This document shows, piece after piece, positions 24,086 to 34,761 of a stretch of DNA of 64,000 nt. Position 1 is the stretch's first letter, and each line of letters opens with the position of its first letter. Source of the stretch: Thamnaconus septentrionalis. Taxonomy: Eukaryota > Chordata > Actinopteri > Tetraodontiformes > Monacanthidae. The notes beneath the pieces are model-generated. The model saw only the letters and a program-made list of their open reading frames with translations, had not been told where the DNA came from and did not search any database. Made by a program: the position numbers and the translations under genes. The stretch covers positions 1,963,466 through 2,027,465 of the forward strand of contig CM020514.1 in the NCBI GenBank assembly GCA_009823395.1, in the 5' to 3' direction.

Positions 24086-25879
24086 TCACAGTAATTACGC
24101 TTGTTAATACTCAAAATATTTGTGAGCTAAGCCCTTAGGAAGGCGTCAGGGGTGCATTTAGTGTTCACAACTCATTTAGTCTTAAGAAGCATTAAGGATA
24201 GATTCTCATTCCTACCGCTAATTCTCAATAAAGTTTGGACACTGGCTTGAGGTGGTTTTTTTTAGCTTTTCAAAAATCTTCAGAGCTCATGTCGAAAATT
24301 ATTTTATGGGAAGGAGCGTGCCAAATTATTTCTGACCGCAAACATTAAAGATCCAGTGCGTAAAATTTAGCTTGATGTATGAGTTTTAGATTGGTAAAAT
24401 GTTAATATACTGCCCATAAATACATTAACAAAAGTGTCTACTCGCAGTACAAAACAGTATTTCCTCGAAATCTTGTCTGCATTCCTTTGCTATTTTTTTT
24501 TCTTACCTTTGCTTCTTCCAGCAGACACGTAGTGCTACACATCGCATAGCTTCGTTGATTCACATGAAAGCATGTTGTATCGAAGTGCAGCAGTAGCATT
24601 TTGTATTTATTTTTTCAGCTTTAAATTAAACTTTTTATGGAAGTACACTGGGTGATATTATGGCCACGTGTCCTCTGATAATGGTCAAAATAAAAGCTAT
24701 TATTGATATTAAAAAAAAAACATTAGTGGTAGCTTCTGTAAGCTGATGATCTCCAGCTTCTCACCATTTTGGCGAGGTGTTTGCTAATTCACAATTGTAT
24801 CTTCTTATATTTGTCAAATTTATGAAGGACCCCCATCCTTTTTAGGTTAACAACACTAAATGTGAATACTGAATACAAAAATTATCAACAAATAATAAAT
24901 GTTCATTTAATAATGACCTAAACTAATAATACATACACTGCTACCTTGTTTTTTCTATTGACAGCCAGACAAAAAAAAGGCAAGGAAATACTGTATTTAT
25001 TAATATCTGTTGATCAGCCGCAACACACTGTTGGCATTTCAACAGTGCCAAGACTGCAATCAGCGACAGAGGTGTCATTTTTTTTTCTTCTCAGATTTAA
25101 CATTTGTTGTTGCGGTTTGTGCTGTTGAAAAAGAAAGAAAAGAAGAAATAAGCACGAGCGGCGGTCCACGTCACCGCCGTCAGGAATTTCTGCAGTTAAC
25201 TTTATCCGTCTCATTTGTGTTGGGACAGTTTTCCGAAAAAGTGAAGCCACACGCTGCAGTGGCTCTGCGACAGGGTCGTTTGTCACACTCCTATTGGAAT
25301 TCAGTGGCAGTCTGTCGCTCAAGAGACTCCGAGCCTCCGAGGTTCTTAAACGGCGGCAGGTGCCTCTTCCCTCGGATGAACTCCCCCGGAGAAGCTGTGG
25401 AAGAAGATAAAAGTGAGAGACGTAGCGACGTCGAGAGTTCCGCCGCCTCTTTGAAGCGCTTTAACTGACGCCTGATTGGCGGGCTGGGTGAACTCATCAT
25501 GCAAAGTCCGACGTATTTACCCCCTTTTTCTGAAGTGTCCCTGCGTTGGTCCGTCGGGGGAGGTTGGGGGAGTGGGGGGGATTGACAACTCGGCCGTGTG
25601 CAACACAAACAGCAGCTTTCGTCAGCCGCCTCTTACGTAAGGTCGACCGGCGCCGGGGTTTCTGCCCGTGAATTTGATAGATCATTAGCTTGTTTTTCCT
25701 GCCAGCCCCGTGAGAGGGCGAAGAGAGTCAAACTTTTTGTAAATACGCAAAAGAAGCGCCGTCGGATGATTAAACTCAAAACCAAATGTCACACCACAAT
25801 CTTTTCAAATTGTGGCGTAACGTGAAAGCAAAAGTACAAAAGGTCAAATTGGGGTCGCCTTTTTTTGGAACAATGACAA
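24086..25879. other. nckap5 intron
   Basis: No exon was recognised. AT-rich up to about 25100, then composition rises gradually in GC and CpG towards the block at 25880. A G-run is at 25555-25580. Confidence 0.45.
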
Positions 25880-26101
25880 CAACGCGCTGTGACAAATCAG
25901 CTCCTACTTCTGCCCATGGCCGCAATCATCCGCCGCGCTGCACTCTGCGGGGGCCGCTGCTTTGTTTTCCATCTGTCCGATCCCGCCGCTGCCCTGCGCT
26001 CGCTGCATGCTGACACAAGAGGGAGCAGCAGAGCGTCTGGCCCCGAGCCCGGCAGGCAAAACGCGGAGCAGCGGCGCGGAAGGAAGAGAAAGGAAGCCGC
26101 G
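25880..26101 (+). promoter_or_regulatory. CpG-rich block, possible internal promoter of nckap5
   Basis: This stretch is much richer in GC and CpG than the flanking intron, and stands immediately before an ATG-led, in-phase candidate exon (26102-26173). No TATA box is obvious, as is usual for CpG-type promoters. The promoter reading is an inference from composition and position only. Confidence 0.35.
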
Positions 26102-26173
26102 ATGAATGTGTCCGCACTGCAGGAGAGACGGATGAAGACGCACTGGGCGCGCCCTGGAGACAAGGGGGCGCTA
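26102..26173 (+). CDS. candidate alternative first coding exon of nckap5
   Basis: ATG at 26102 opens 24 codons, starting MNVSALQERRMKTHWARPGD, up to a good donor GTGAGT at 26174. The exon ends in phase 0. The next nckap5 exon downstream (30271) also begins in phase 0, so a transcript starting here would read in frame into the main body of NCKAP5 while lacking the coiled-coil exons. I do not recognise the peptide from any known isoform. Without transcript evidence this remains a hypothesis. Unspliced, the frame ends a few codons later. Confidence 0.3.
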
Positions 26174-26179
26174 GTGAGT

Positions 26180-26775
26180 GGGTGAGAATGAATGAGAGGC
26201 GGGCGGTGAAGACAGGGACTCGGAAGTCTACGGAAGCGAAAAGTGCTTTGTCCTTGCGTCGGTTCAGCTGTTGTGGATCTGGAACCTTGCCTGATGCCAC
26301 ATCAGGAGAAAACATGCGCTGTTGGGCCTCCCTGTGGACCCCATCAGCACACTGTGTGAGGGACCAGGTGGTCAATCTTAGTGCCCAGGTACTGACAAAC
26401 ATCCACATCTCCTGTGTTTATGGCGACGATGAGTTCCAGGGAGCGGAACTGCTTGTGTGTGGAGAATGAGGACTCATCTGTCAAACAGTGCTGCCAGGGC
26501 CATGTTGTGTGCATATTTAAGACGTGTCACTCCCTTGCTATTACAGGCTATTTCATTTGTTCATTTGTGCATGTGGAAAAGAGGATGGGTGACAAAAGCA
26601 CAACCCACAGCTACTGCAGTATCTAACGCAATGTTGTTGGATTTATACCCGTTACGATTGATGACATGGGGGTTCTGTCCCTCATGAATTAACATATGAA
26701 AAAACAAAGTTAAACTCATTGCTTCGGATGTTCCAAACTGAGATTCCAGTTTCCAGGTTCAAAAAGGAGGCAGAC
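26180..26775. other. nckap5 intron
   Basis: No exon with family resemblance was recognised. Ordinary composition. Confidence 0.45.
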
Positions 26776-26980
26776 ACGCCAAAAATCAACTTTTATTGGT
26801 ACAGTGCTAAATCGCAACCAAAGGCATCTCAAAGCACTTTGTACAATCAATGGATACCCAACTGGGCCCCCAGAGCAAGCAAGGTGCGACAGTGGCCAGG
26901 AAAAACTCCCCTTTGGGAAGAAAGCAAACTCCAGAGCAGGTCCAGACTCCAGAGGGCGCTCACCTGCTTTGCAAAAAGTA
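26776..26980. repeat. dispersed teleost repeat (AAAAACTCCC family)
   Basis: Segments 'caacttttattggtacagtg', 'ggcatctcaaagcacttt', 'ggccaggaaaaactcccctt' and 'ccagagggcgctcacctgct' occur in this order. It resembles a very common fish interspersed repeat in which 'ggcaaggaaaaactccc' is diagnostic. A second, longer and more broken member lies at 57206-57955, sharing 'ggccaggaaaaactcc' and 'agagggcgctca'. Confidence 0.7.
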
Positions 26981-29900
26981 CCAAAAGCCTGCATTCTATC
27001 TTTAAGCCAGTTGGGACCGCCAAAAATGGGTGCAAAAGACTAATAATGACTGTCTGTCAATATGGAAAGGAGTACTAAATTTATAACTATAACTGGGTCA
27101 ATTTTCTTGGTGGTCTAAATCACTAGTAAAAAAAAAAAAATAATAATTATCATTACATTGGTTTTTGTATCCATGTTTTCTGATTTAGTCCAATTTCGAG
27201 TAAAATGGTAATTAAGTTGTGTCCGTAGCTACAGTTTAGTTGCCAAGTGGTAAACTTGAGGGCACACGCTGCGGAAACGCTCCAATCATTGCTCATCTCT
27301 GGCACCACCCACACATCCAAATATGGAATCGTCAGGTTTCAAGACGAACCGGAACCTCAAGATGATGCTGCACATGAAACCAATGTCTGGGCCTCTAAAC
27401 GCAAACCAGCGGGTAATGACACGATGACTGTCTATGTTTTTGCATAGTCAATGGATAAGACACAAAACAGAGGTTTTATATTCAACACCACTCAATTCTA
27501 AAATGAAAATTTTTATATGGCAGTAAGTGTCCTTAATACAGTGTGATAAGTCTTCCTGAGCTTCCTTTATGAAAGCCCCTTCAACAATCAGGAGTGGCTT
27601 GGACAAATTGAGAGTCGCATCTGTGCTGTGCAGTCACAAAACACAGAAACACAGTCTTTGGGATAAATCAACCCAACAACACACAGATCCCCATAACATA
27701 TCGACTGGAGTTGCTTATTTCTGTGTTAATAAACGCACAGTGAGCACATTTAGATACACAGCAATATTGACAGTCCTGAAGCGGCAACACTTCAAGACAC
27801 GTTGAGTCTGCTCATCTTACGCGGATTACTTCAACCACACGCTGGTGTTCTTGTAGCTGTTGTCACCGTTCGCCACGGTATTGCCACACATTCCCTTGCT
27901 TATGCCTGCAGTATTATCCTGTGCAGAAAGTCACAGGCCCCGGGCTTGCCATTCGTTCCATTCTCATTCTCAACCTTTAGCAGGTGGAGGGGAAATGATA
28001 AGTATTACCACCAAACTGCAAAGGTAATTATTTTCTTGGTGGGATGGAATTTACTAACGCAAAAGAACAAAAACAAAGCCCCTGTTATGATGCCGCTGCT
28101 ACGATGTCTCGTCTCTACCACTCGGTGCATACGCTTATGTTCGGCTGTACCTGCTTTGTTCAGAAACTGTCTTGCTGACTGAATATGGACCTTCAGCGGA
28201 TGCTGTTTCCCAAAACAGGATCATAGGGAAGCTATTTTCCTACAGTGTTTAACTTGTGTTTCCAAATCACGTGACAATTTCCATCAGGCTAGATTTGCCG
28301 AAAACCCAAAAGACAGTGAAGCGTTGCAGATCGTATGCCAGAAAAATCGAGTGCTCCATGTTTTCCACCCCTATTATGCTCCTGCTTTTCCCTCGCTCAT
28401 CTTGGATCACAGAAACCAGCAACAACGGTGGGTAAATTGTTGCCGAGGGTCCCAGCATGAGCAGTTAGAGCTCCCATGAACGCTGACATAAAAATGTATG
28501 ACTTGGCAGCGCTGTCAGCTTCTAGCATAACAGCATCTGCTCCATGGGGAAGACCCTCGCTCGCAGCAGAGCCAGACAGGTTTTACATGCCACTGCATTC
28601 CTCTGTTGGTAGCAGGCTCGCTGACTGGCAGGCTGTGAGATTTATTTATTCACAATGAGTCTCTGAGTCCCCATGTCATGTAAGGCCATGGAATACACAG
28701 AAGCGGAAGCAGTTCCTGTCATGCACTGCAAATATACACCAGCTAACAATGGTGGGCTTAAAGTGCTGGGTGGTTAACATTAGGCAGTCAGTCGACAGTC
28801 GATTTTGCCCCTTTGCATTCATTTAAAAATTAATAATTAAATATTGTATGCATGAATGTGTCATGGTTTTATTTATGCCCTCAGATTTTCAACTGTTCAA
28901 ACTACTTATGTACTTTTAAATGCGGTAAAGCAATCACCTCATTTTCTTTATACCTCTGGATCCTTGTGGGCTACTGAAGGATTAATTAGAAACAGCATAT
29001 GTCAGCTTTTAATATTTGCAATGAAATACATACATGTCTAAAATGTTAATTTGACATTTTAGCATTGCTTTTTGATGATTTATTACTCATCATGATGAAA
29101 GTCTTGAGGAATATTCAGAAAATTATCATTTAGACCAATGATCAGGAGTGTTTGACTAATGTTTTTTTTCAAGCAGTTCTCAAGAAATGTCACTTTCTAT
29201 TAAAAATGTGTTTGGTCATTTTTTTTTGTTTTTTTTAGTTAAGATAGAGAAATGTGTTTTGCGCAAAGTAAATATATGAAGAGGAAAAAGGAAATTCCAC
29301 TGTCTGAGAATTTGTCCTTGACGTCAAGTGCTGCACTTCTATGATGGAGGGTTTTGTTTGACTGTATCTGTTGTCACAGATCTTAGATACCCCTCGACAT
29401 GTCATCTGTAATTAGTTCCAAGATTAATCCACACAAGCGTTAGCCAAAACGGGCCTTCCCTCGTTTTTAAGACTGGCACAGATAATAAAATAATAGGTGA
29501 ATATCAATGAATGGACCAAATCACTTTAGTCCCAGGCTCCCTCAAGCAATTATTTCCTTTTCACATTAATTATAGCTAACAGATGACACTAATGACTTTG
29601 AGGGGAAGCTGTCTGCGGCAGCCATGGAAGCGATCAATGCCATTTTAAATGGGGTCACAACACTTGACACCGCTGTTGTCCCTGATTGGAAAAGGCTTTC
29701 ATTCATCAAGAAGTGCTAGTTGGGCTTTTTGCCACTGGACAGAAACTTGCATTGAAATCCTGAACACCATTGAAAACCAAGGTCAAATTAAAGGTTATAT
29801 GTAGAATAAGATTTTGTTTTTACATTGAACAAATTTCTCAGTGTAATTACAAACAAGTGACTAGAACATCAGTCTAACGTGACAAGATGTGTTGATTGAA

Positions 29901-30270
29901 GGATTGAATCATTAACTTCAATTTAATAATTTCCCAAACTCAAACCACATGCATATTTTCTTCATCCTGGGCTGTGCTGAGGCAGGCTCACACGAATGAC
30001 TGTCCTGAAAACTTCCTAGATGTCCAGACAGCAGTATATTTACAGTATGTTTACAGTCTCTGTTTAGAAGGAGAAAAAAACAGGGTGGTCTCAAGAGGAC
30101 GACCCAAACACCTGGCAGAGGGTGTTATTTGAAATGGGGAATTATATGCAATGATAAGCATTTGAGTCATAGAAACTTTAAAAGCATGTTGAATTGAGTT
30201 CATCTCTATAATCTATGTCCAACCCATCAGCATTATTTTCTTTTCTTTTTCGCTCTTAATGTTTCTCCAG
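26981..30270. other. nckap5 intron
   Basis: No exon was recognised. The stretch about 29520-29720 has low repeat character, balanced composition and TAATTA/ATTAAT motifs, and is a candidate conserved non-coding element (see findings). The remainder is AT-rich intron. An exon equivalent to the human KLHSRILDL segment was searched for by eye and not found. Confidence 0.45.
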
Positions 30271-30450
30271 GAGGTCCAAAGAAATGGAAAAGCAAGTATT
30301 CCAGCTGGAAGGTGGCCCAGTCTTGTGAGTTTAACATGCCCACGCAGTAGTGGCAGCGGTAGTGGCAGTGAACTGTCCCTGTCCAGTGCTTGCAGTGAAT
30401 ATTCCAGTGGCTCGCATACATGGGCAGAGGGTCGTGGATCCTCAAAGCAG
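30271..30450 (+). CDS. nckap5: nckap5 exon: EVQRNGK ... SELSLSSACSEYSSGS
   Basis: A 60-codon phase-0 exon between acceptor gtttctccag and donor gtatgt. It encodes EVQRNGKASIP, then SSGSGSGSELSLSSACSEYS, SGSHTW and a tail ending GSSKQ. Human NCKAP5 has the corresponding SSSELSLSSTCSEYSSGSSY. The Ser-rich stretch is a probable phosphorylation region. The exon starts where the human EVEKN segment begins, so about 16 residues of the human protein just before it may lie on an unseen exon or be absent here. Confidence 0.93.
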
Positions 30451-30538
30451 GTATGTATCATCCATCCATCCAGTGTGGCTTGTTGGATTGAGACAAGTCA
30501 CCCAATCGCCATCTCACTGTTGGTCAAATATTTTTCAG

Positions 30539-33428
30539 TGTGCCAATGGCCGGGACAAACGGATGAGTGCCTGCTCAGTCTCTAGCAATCACTCAGTGCC
30601 AATCGAGCAGACAGAACTGGGATGGAAAGAAGGCCACATTATAAAAGGTCTGAAGCGTCTTCAAATGAGCGGCTCCAAGGAGGCATCGCCGCCTGCCTCT
30701 GCACCACACTGCAAAGATTGCATGACCTCAAATGAGGGCATATACTCACTTGGTGTTAAGTGGGGTCAACCAGGAAGTTCAACCAAGCATGCCCCACCTG
30801 CAACCACACCATTCAAAACAGACACAGAGATTGCTGCCCTAGACTCCGATGATGCAGATGAGGATTCACCTAAGTCACAAAATGTGGAATTTGGTGACCA
30901 GCCAAGAGAAGAGATTCTTTGTTTGGGGAAACTGGATGTCACAAGAGATGGGGAAAACAACTTTCAGGAAGACTCGGAAAAGTCATAGTGAATTCAGCTC
31001 ATTTTCCCTCACCCGTCACCGACAACTTTTTGTTCTCGGATGGTCCAACAATAAAACCTGGCGTAAGTCCAACAGATAGTCTCATTCAGCTTGAGGAAAA
31101 GAATAAGGACTCACTGGAAAAACACAAGACTGCAGGCAATAGGCTAAGTGACAGAAACAATAACCAAGAAAGGTCTACAGATCGTAAATCCCGACTTGAC
31201 CACATCAAAAGGCAACAAGGAAGACTTGCAAACAAGCAGCTTGAAACTGAGACAAATCTTCAGCATTCTGCAGCAGTTGTTCTGAGTTGTGAGAGCGTAA
31301 CTAGACAGCGTAGCTCCTCTATGGAAGTTCCTCACTGCAGAGACCAAGAAGGCCAAGTTAGCAATGGAAGCCAAAACTACACCATCTCAGAATATTCAAA
31401 GAGAAAACCCAAGCCTCAGCCCTGTGAATCAGCAAGGAAGGCCTTTATTCTGCGCAGCAAGAGTGCTGATGGAGGACCAGAACAACAAAAGCATATGCAC
31501 TCCCCTCTCCATCAAAAGCTCATTAAGAGTCACAGGCCCAACGGTCAGTCAAATCCTTCTGGAAACAATGTTCCAAGCAGAGGTACAAATCTCAGTACGC
31601 AACACGCTTCAAGCAAGGCAGCAATGTCCAAAGTTGATAAAGATGAAGATCTTGTGGTTCCAACAGGTTCAAAGTCTCTCAAAAGTGTCCGACAGCACTC
31701 TCCCTTGGCCTCTCCTGTGAAACATTCAAAGACTTTTAAACCTCAAGGAATCAATGAGACCTCAAAGAGCCCTAAAAAATCCCCATTGCAAATCACAAGA
31801 CATCCTTCAAGCAATAGCTCAATGGAAGAAAGCATATATGATAATTTACCCTGTTCGCCACGAAAACAGCGACGACAAGACTACCACTGTGATGTTTCCC
31901 ACTCAGAACCTAGGTCCCCTTCACCACCGCTGCCCCCAGGTCGAACCACTTCTCTGCTTCTTAGATCCAGCAATGGTGGCAGTTTACCAAAAGCACATAA
32001 AGGTGGAGGGCCACCTCAAAGCTCCTCCACTGGAATGATAACGTCTAGCCCAACAAGGTCAAATCACTTCTGCTCAAATATACACCCACAACAACCAAAA
32101 GCTACAAAAGACCTTCCACATATGGCCCCGCAAGTGGGTGCAGAAGCTATCCCTTCCAAAGGATACAATACCCATTCCAAGATACCATCTGTACAACTTC
32201 CGGAATCAAAAGCTCCAGGGTCAGTCCAGTTACCCGCTGACAGGATTGCAGCACACCACAATGAAAATGGGGCTCTCCCTTTATTGCCAAATCAAAGCAT
32301 CTTACAAAGGTCTCAGCAAAGCGTTAGTGAGCCAAAACTTACTGAAGTATTACCTCATGTGTACTCCAACGTTTACTATCATGGAATACCCAATCACCTT
32401 CAGAGTTCCACAGCAAGAGCTGTGAAAGTGGCTCTTCCTGTAAATGCTAAATCTCATGAAGCAATCTCTGGGCAAGAAACCAGCACCTTTCTGGTGATTG
32501 GAAGACAGAACAAAGACGATATAAACTCAACAACAAAAAGTGGGCAGACCTTCCAGACTTTCACATGCGAGCCCCAGATGATACATGACTGTGGCGCTCA
32601 TGAAAAAGCCCGCAGGAAGATTGAAACCCGATGTAACTCTTTGGACTCCGAGCCATCAATTCAACCTGTCCCACTAGACGGTGCGGTAATGTTAGACTGG
32701 GGCTTTGACGAGGAAGGATGGTTGTTTAAACGGTCTGTTTCTGTATCAACCAGACCGCCTCTTAAGCCAATCATGGGCATGAACGGAGCAAAGGCTCGTA
32801 GCCAGAGCTTTGGCGCGCGCTACATGGACAGACCAAGCTTCAACAGATCTGGTAAAGTCCGGACTCAGATCAAAACCCATTCAGGGAGCTCATTGAACTC
32901 TCTCAGTGATGTCCTACCAGGAAGTATGAGTTGCTCCAGTAGCTACCACTGTCCAATGAACCGATCCCTTTTGAACAACTTTTTGATTGAGGAGGGTTTG
33001 GCCGTCCCCCCACAATTAGGGTCTTCAAGTGAGAGACTCCAAAGTCTAAAATTACAGCGTGAGCAGGCTCGGCGCCTTCAGATTGAGCAGCAGTTTTCAA
33101 GCGCATTTGGTGAGCCAGTTTCTGAAGAACCAGAAAGACAAAGTACTATCACCACAATTGAAGAGAAAGTGATGCTTGGCATAGAGGAGAACTTGCACAA
33201 GACTCAGGAACAAGAAAGAACGAATGAAGTGAAACAAAAATCAGGCTCAACATTGGCTAATTGGTTTGGTTTTCGAAAGAGCAAGCTTCCTGCACCGAGC
33301 AACAAAAAGGTTGACGCAGCAAAGGTAAAAGAGGAGAAGAGAGAGCAAAAGATTACATCGCTTCTGGGAGGGAAACAGACAAAGTCTGACAAGAAGAGGG
33401 ACAGAAGGAAAAGTGATGGGAAAGAGTG
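30539..33428 (+). CDS. nckap5: nckap5 giant exon, with a one-base frame break
   Basis: Acceptor atttttcag and donor GTAAGT bound 2890 bases encoding most of the protein. Frame one runs from CANGRDKRMSACS through KDCMTSNEGIYS (human KDCMNSNEGIYS) to a TAG at 30986-30988. The downstream part (from about NSAHFPSPVTDNF) is open for about 800 codons one frame back. Neighbouring exons require a length of 2 modulo 3, but the exon has 1 modulo 3, so one base is missing. Visible motifs in order: EESIYDNLP (possible phosphotyrosine site), SPSPPLPPGR (SH3-type proline motif, about 31915-31945), SKIP (32176-32187, EB1-binding SxIP type), LKPIMGMNGAKARSQSF (human LKPALGMNGAKARSHSF), and TIEEKVMLGIEENL with LANWFGFRKSKLP (family signature). 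Family role: cytoskeletal and microtubule-associated adaptor binding NCK. The break could be an assembly error, a natural loss or a rare allele. Confidence 0.93.
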
Positions 33429-33705
33429 GTAAGTACTTTTCAGGCGATACATGTGTCTTGAATTCTCAAAATCTCAAATATCACCAAATTTAAGCTGTTA
33501 TTCTTAAAGCTAAGTGCTAATGTAGTAAGTGACTGCTCTGAATTACATCAGTACTTTTCAAAGAGCTTTTGACACATTCAGTGTCCATAGGCCGCAGTCC
33601 AGTTTGAAGAAATAAGCTCATTTGTCAGCAAAAACCACCCATGGAATGATGAGTTAATAACAGACGGCAGTTACTAGGGGCTCGTGACAAACTGTTTTCT
33701 TTCAG

Positions 33706-33820
33706 CTCTGTGGGGATACGGGAGTCTCATGATGCAGTGCGGGCATGCATCTCAATGCCCTGTCCAGGAATGTCCCTAAATGAGATACAAGGACACACTG
33801 ACATCATCGGAGACCCAAAG
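33706..33820 (+). CDS. nckap5: nckap5 exon following the WFGFRKSKLP block
   Basis: Acceptor ctttcag and donor gtaaat. The first base completes the codon begun by TG at the end of the giant exon (Cys), then 38 codons read SVGIRESHDAVRACISMPCP and so on to DPK. The phase match with both neighbours supports it. The sequence itself is poorly conserved with what I remember of human NCKAP5, so the call rests on splicing geometry and an open frame. Confidence 0.78.
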
Positions 33821-34682
33821 GTAAATTAAATCATTAACCAATGTACTGTATTATTTAAATGGCACCAGGCCAGCTCCATTCTAATCACAAAAAGTCTTCT
33901 CAAAAAGATCTATCTATATCATTGGTTTAAAGACATTTGGTGTACTTCAGGCAAATTTCCTCAGCAGTCCATCATGCCCTATACACAGCTTTAATAATCT
34001 CAGTCCCCATGCTCTATGTTAAGGGATAGGCCATGTTTTTGCGGTTGGACCATATAAGAAACTTGTGTGCAGTTCACAGAAGATGATGTTCAGGTCATTC
34101 TCTCTAAGGATAAAGATTTTATAGTACCAATGAAGAAACCATCAAATTCATCAATTTCAATTACCAATGCACAGAAAAACAACAACAACAAAAAAATCTG
34201 TCGGTTTTAAATGTTCATTATAATGGAATAACTTTGCTGCTTGGATGTAATTAACTAACCAAGGTATGTTGTTGCATCATATTCATCAGTTTGTGTTTGA
34301 TTGCAGTTTTTGGGCTGCAGTGTGTGGTTAGCTGGAGCAACAATAATAGCATGACTTTCCAGCCTTGCAGATCTGCTGTGCTTGGGGCCAGTGTGCAGTC
34401 GTAGCACATGTATTTCCCTGGAATACACCAAAAGTCCACCATGTTCTCTTGGTGTGGTTGTTGTTGTTGTTGTTGGCGTTGTTGTTGTCATTACATACTG
34501 TACATTGATTTGCTGCAGACAACAGGAACACCATCACTTCTTTAGTTCCAAAATCCAAAACAAACATTAGGGAGTGCGAGATGATGCCACACTATGGCGT
34601 GATACGAATATAACAAAAAGTAAAACACAAGTGGAGTATTTTGTAAATTTAAACATTGTGCATAAAAATTAAATATTTTCAG
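33821..34682. other. nckap5 intron
   Basis: No exon was recognised. A (GTT)n run lies at about 34455-34490. Confidence 0.5.
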
Positions 34683-34761
34683 ATGCAGTTGGGCAACCTG
34701 AGAGCTGATGCCGGTGAGAACGGATCCACAGTGAGGAGTCCCAATCAAGACCCAGTAATAG
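34683..34761 (+). CDS. nckap5: nckap5 exon: MQLGNLRADAGENGSTVRSP
   Basis: Acceptor tattttcag and donor gtcaga bound 79 bases: 26 codons plus one base (phase 1). The peptide is MQLGNLRADAGENGSTVRSP then NQDPVI. The trailing G combines with GC at the start of the 38047 exon to give Gly, so the frame passes correctly into FGCKMRTLDSGIGT. The sequence is not strongly conserved, so confidence comes from splice sites and phase. An extra exon between this and 38047 is possible. Confidence 0.68.

Noticed and set aside
30965..30992. Programmed -1 ribosomal frameshift as an explanation for the nckap5 frame change
   Set aside because: The direction is right, but the sequence at the site (GGAAAAG) is not a canonical slippery heptamer, and no such mechanism is known for this family.
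30975..30995. Tiny GT-AG intron restoring the nckap5 frame
   Set aside because: The only GT...AG pair at the spot is 16 bases long, too short for a vertebrate intron. Removing it gives the wrong frame.
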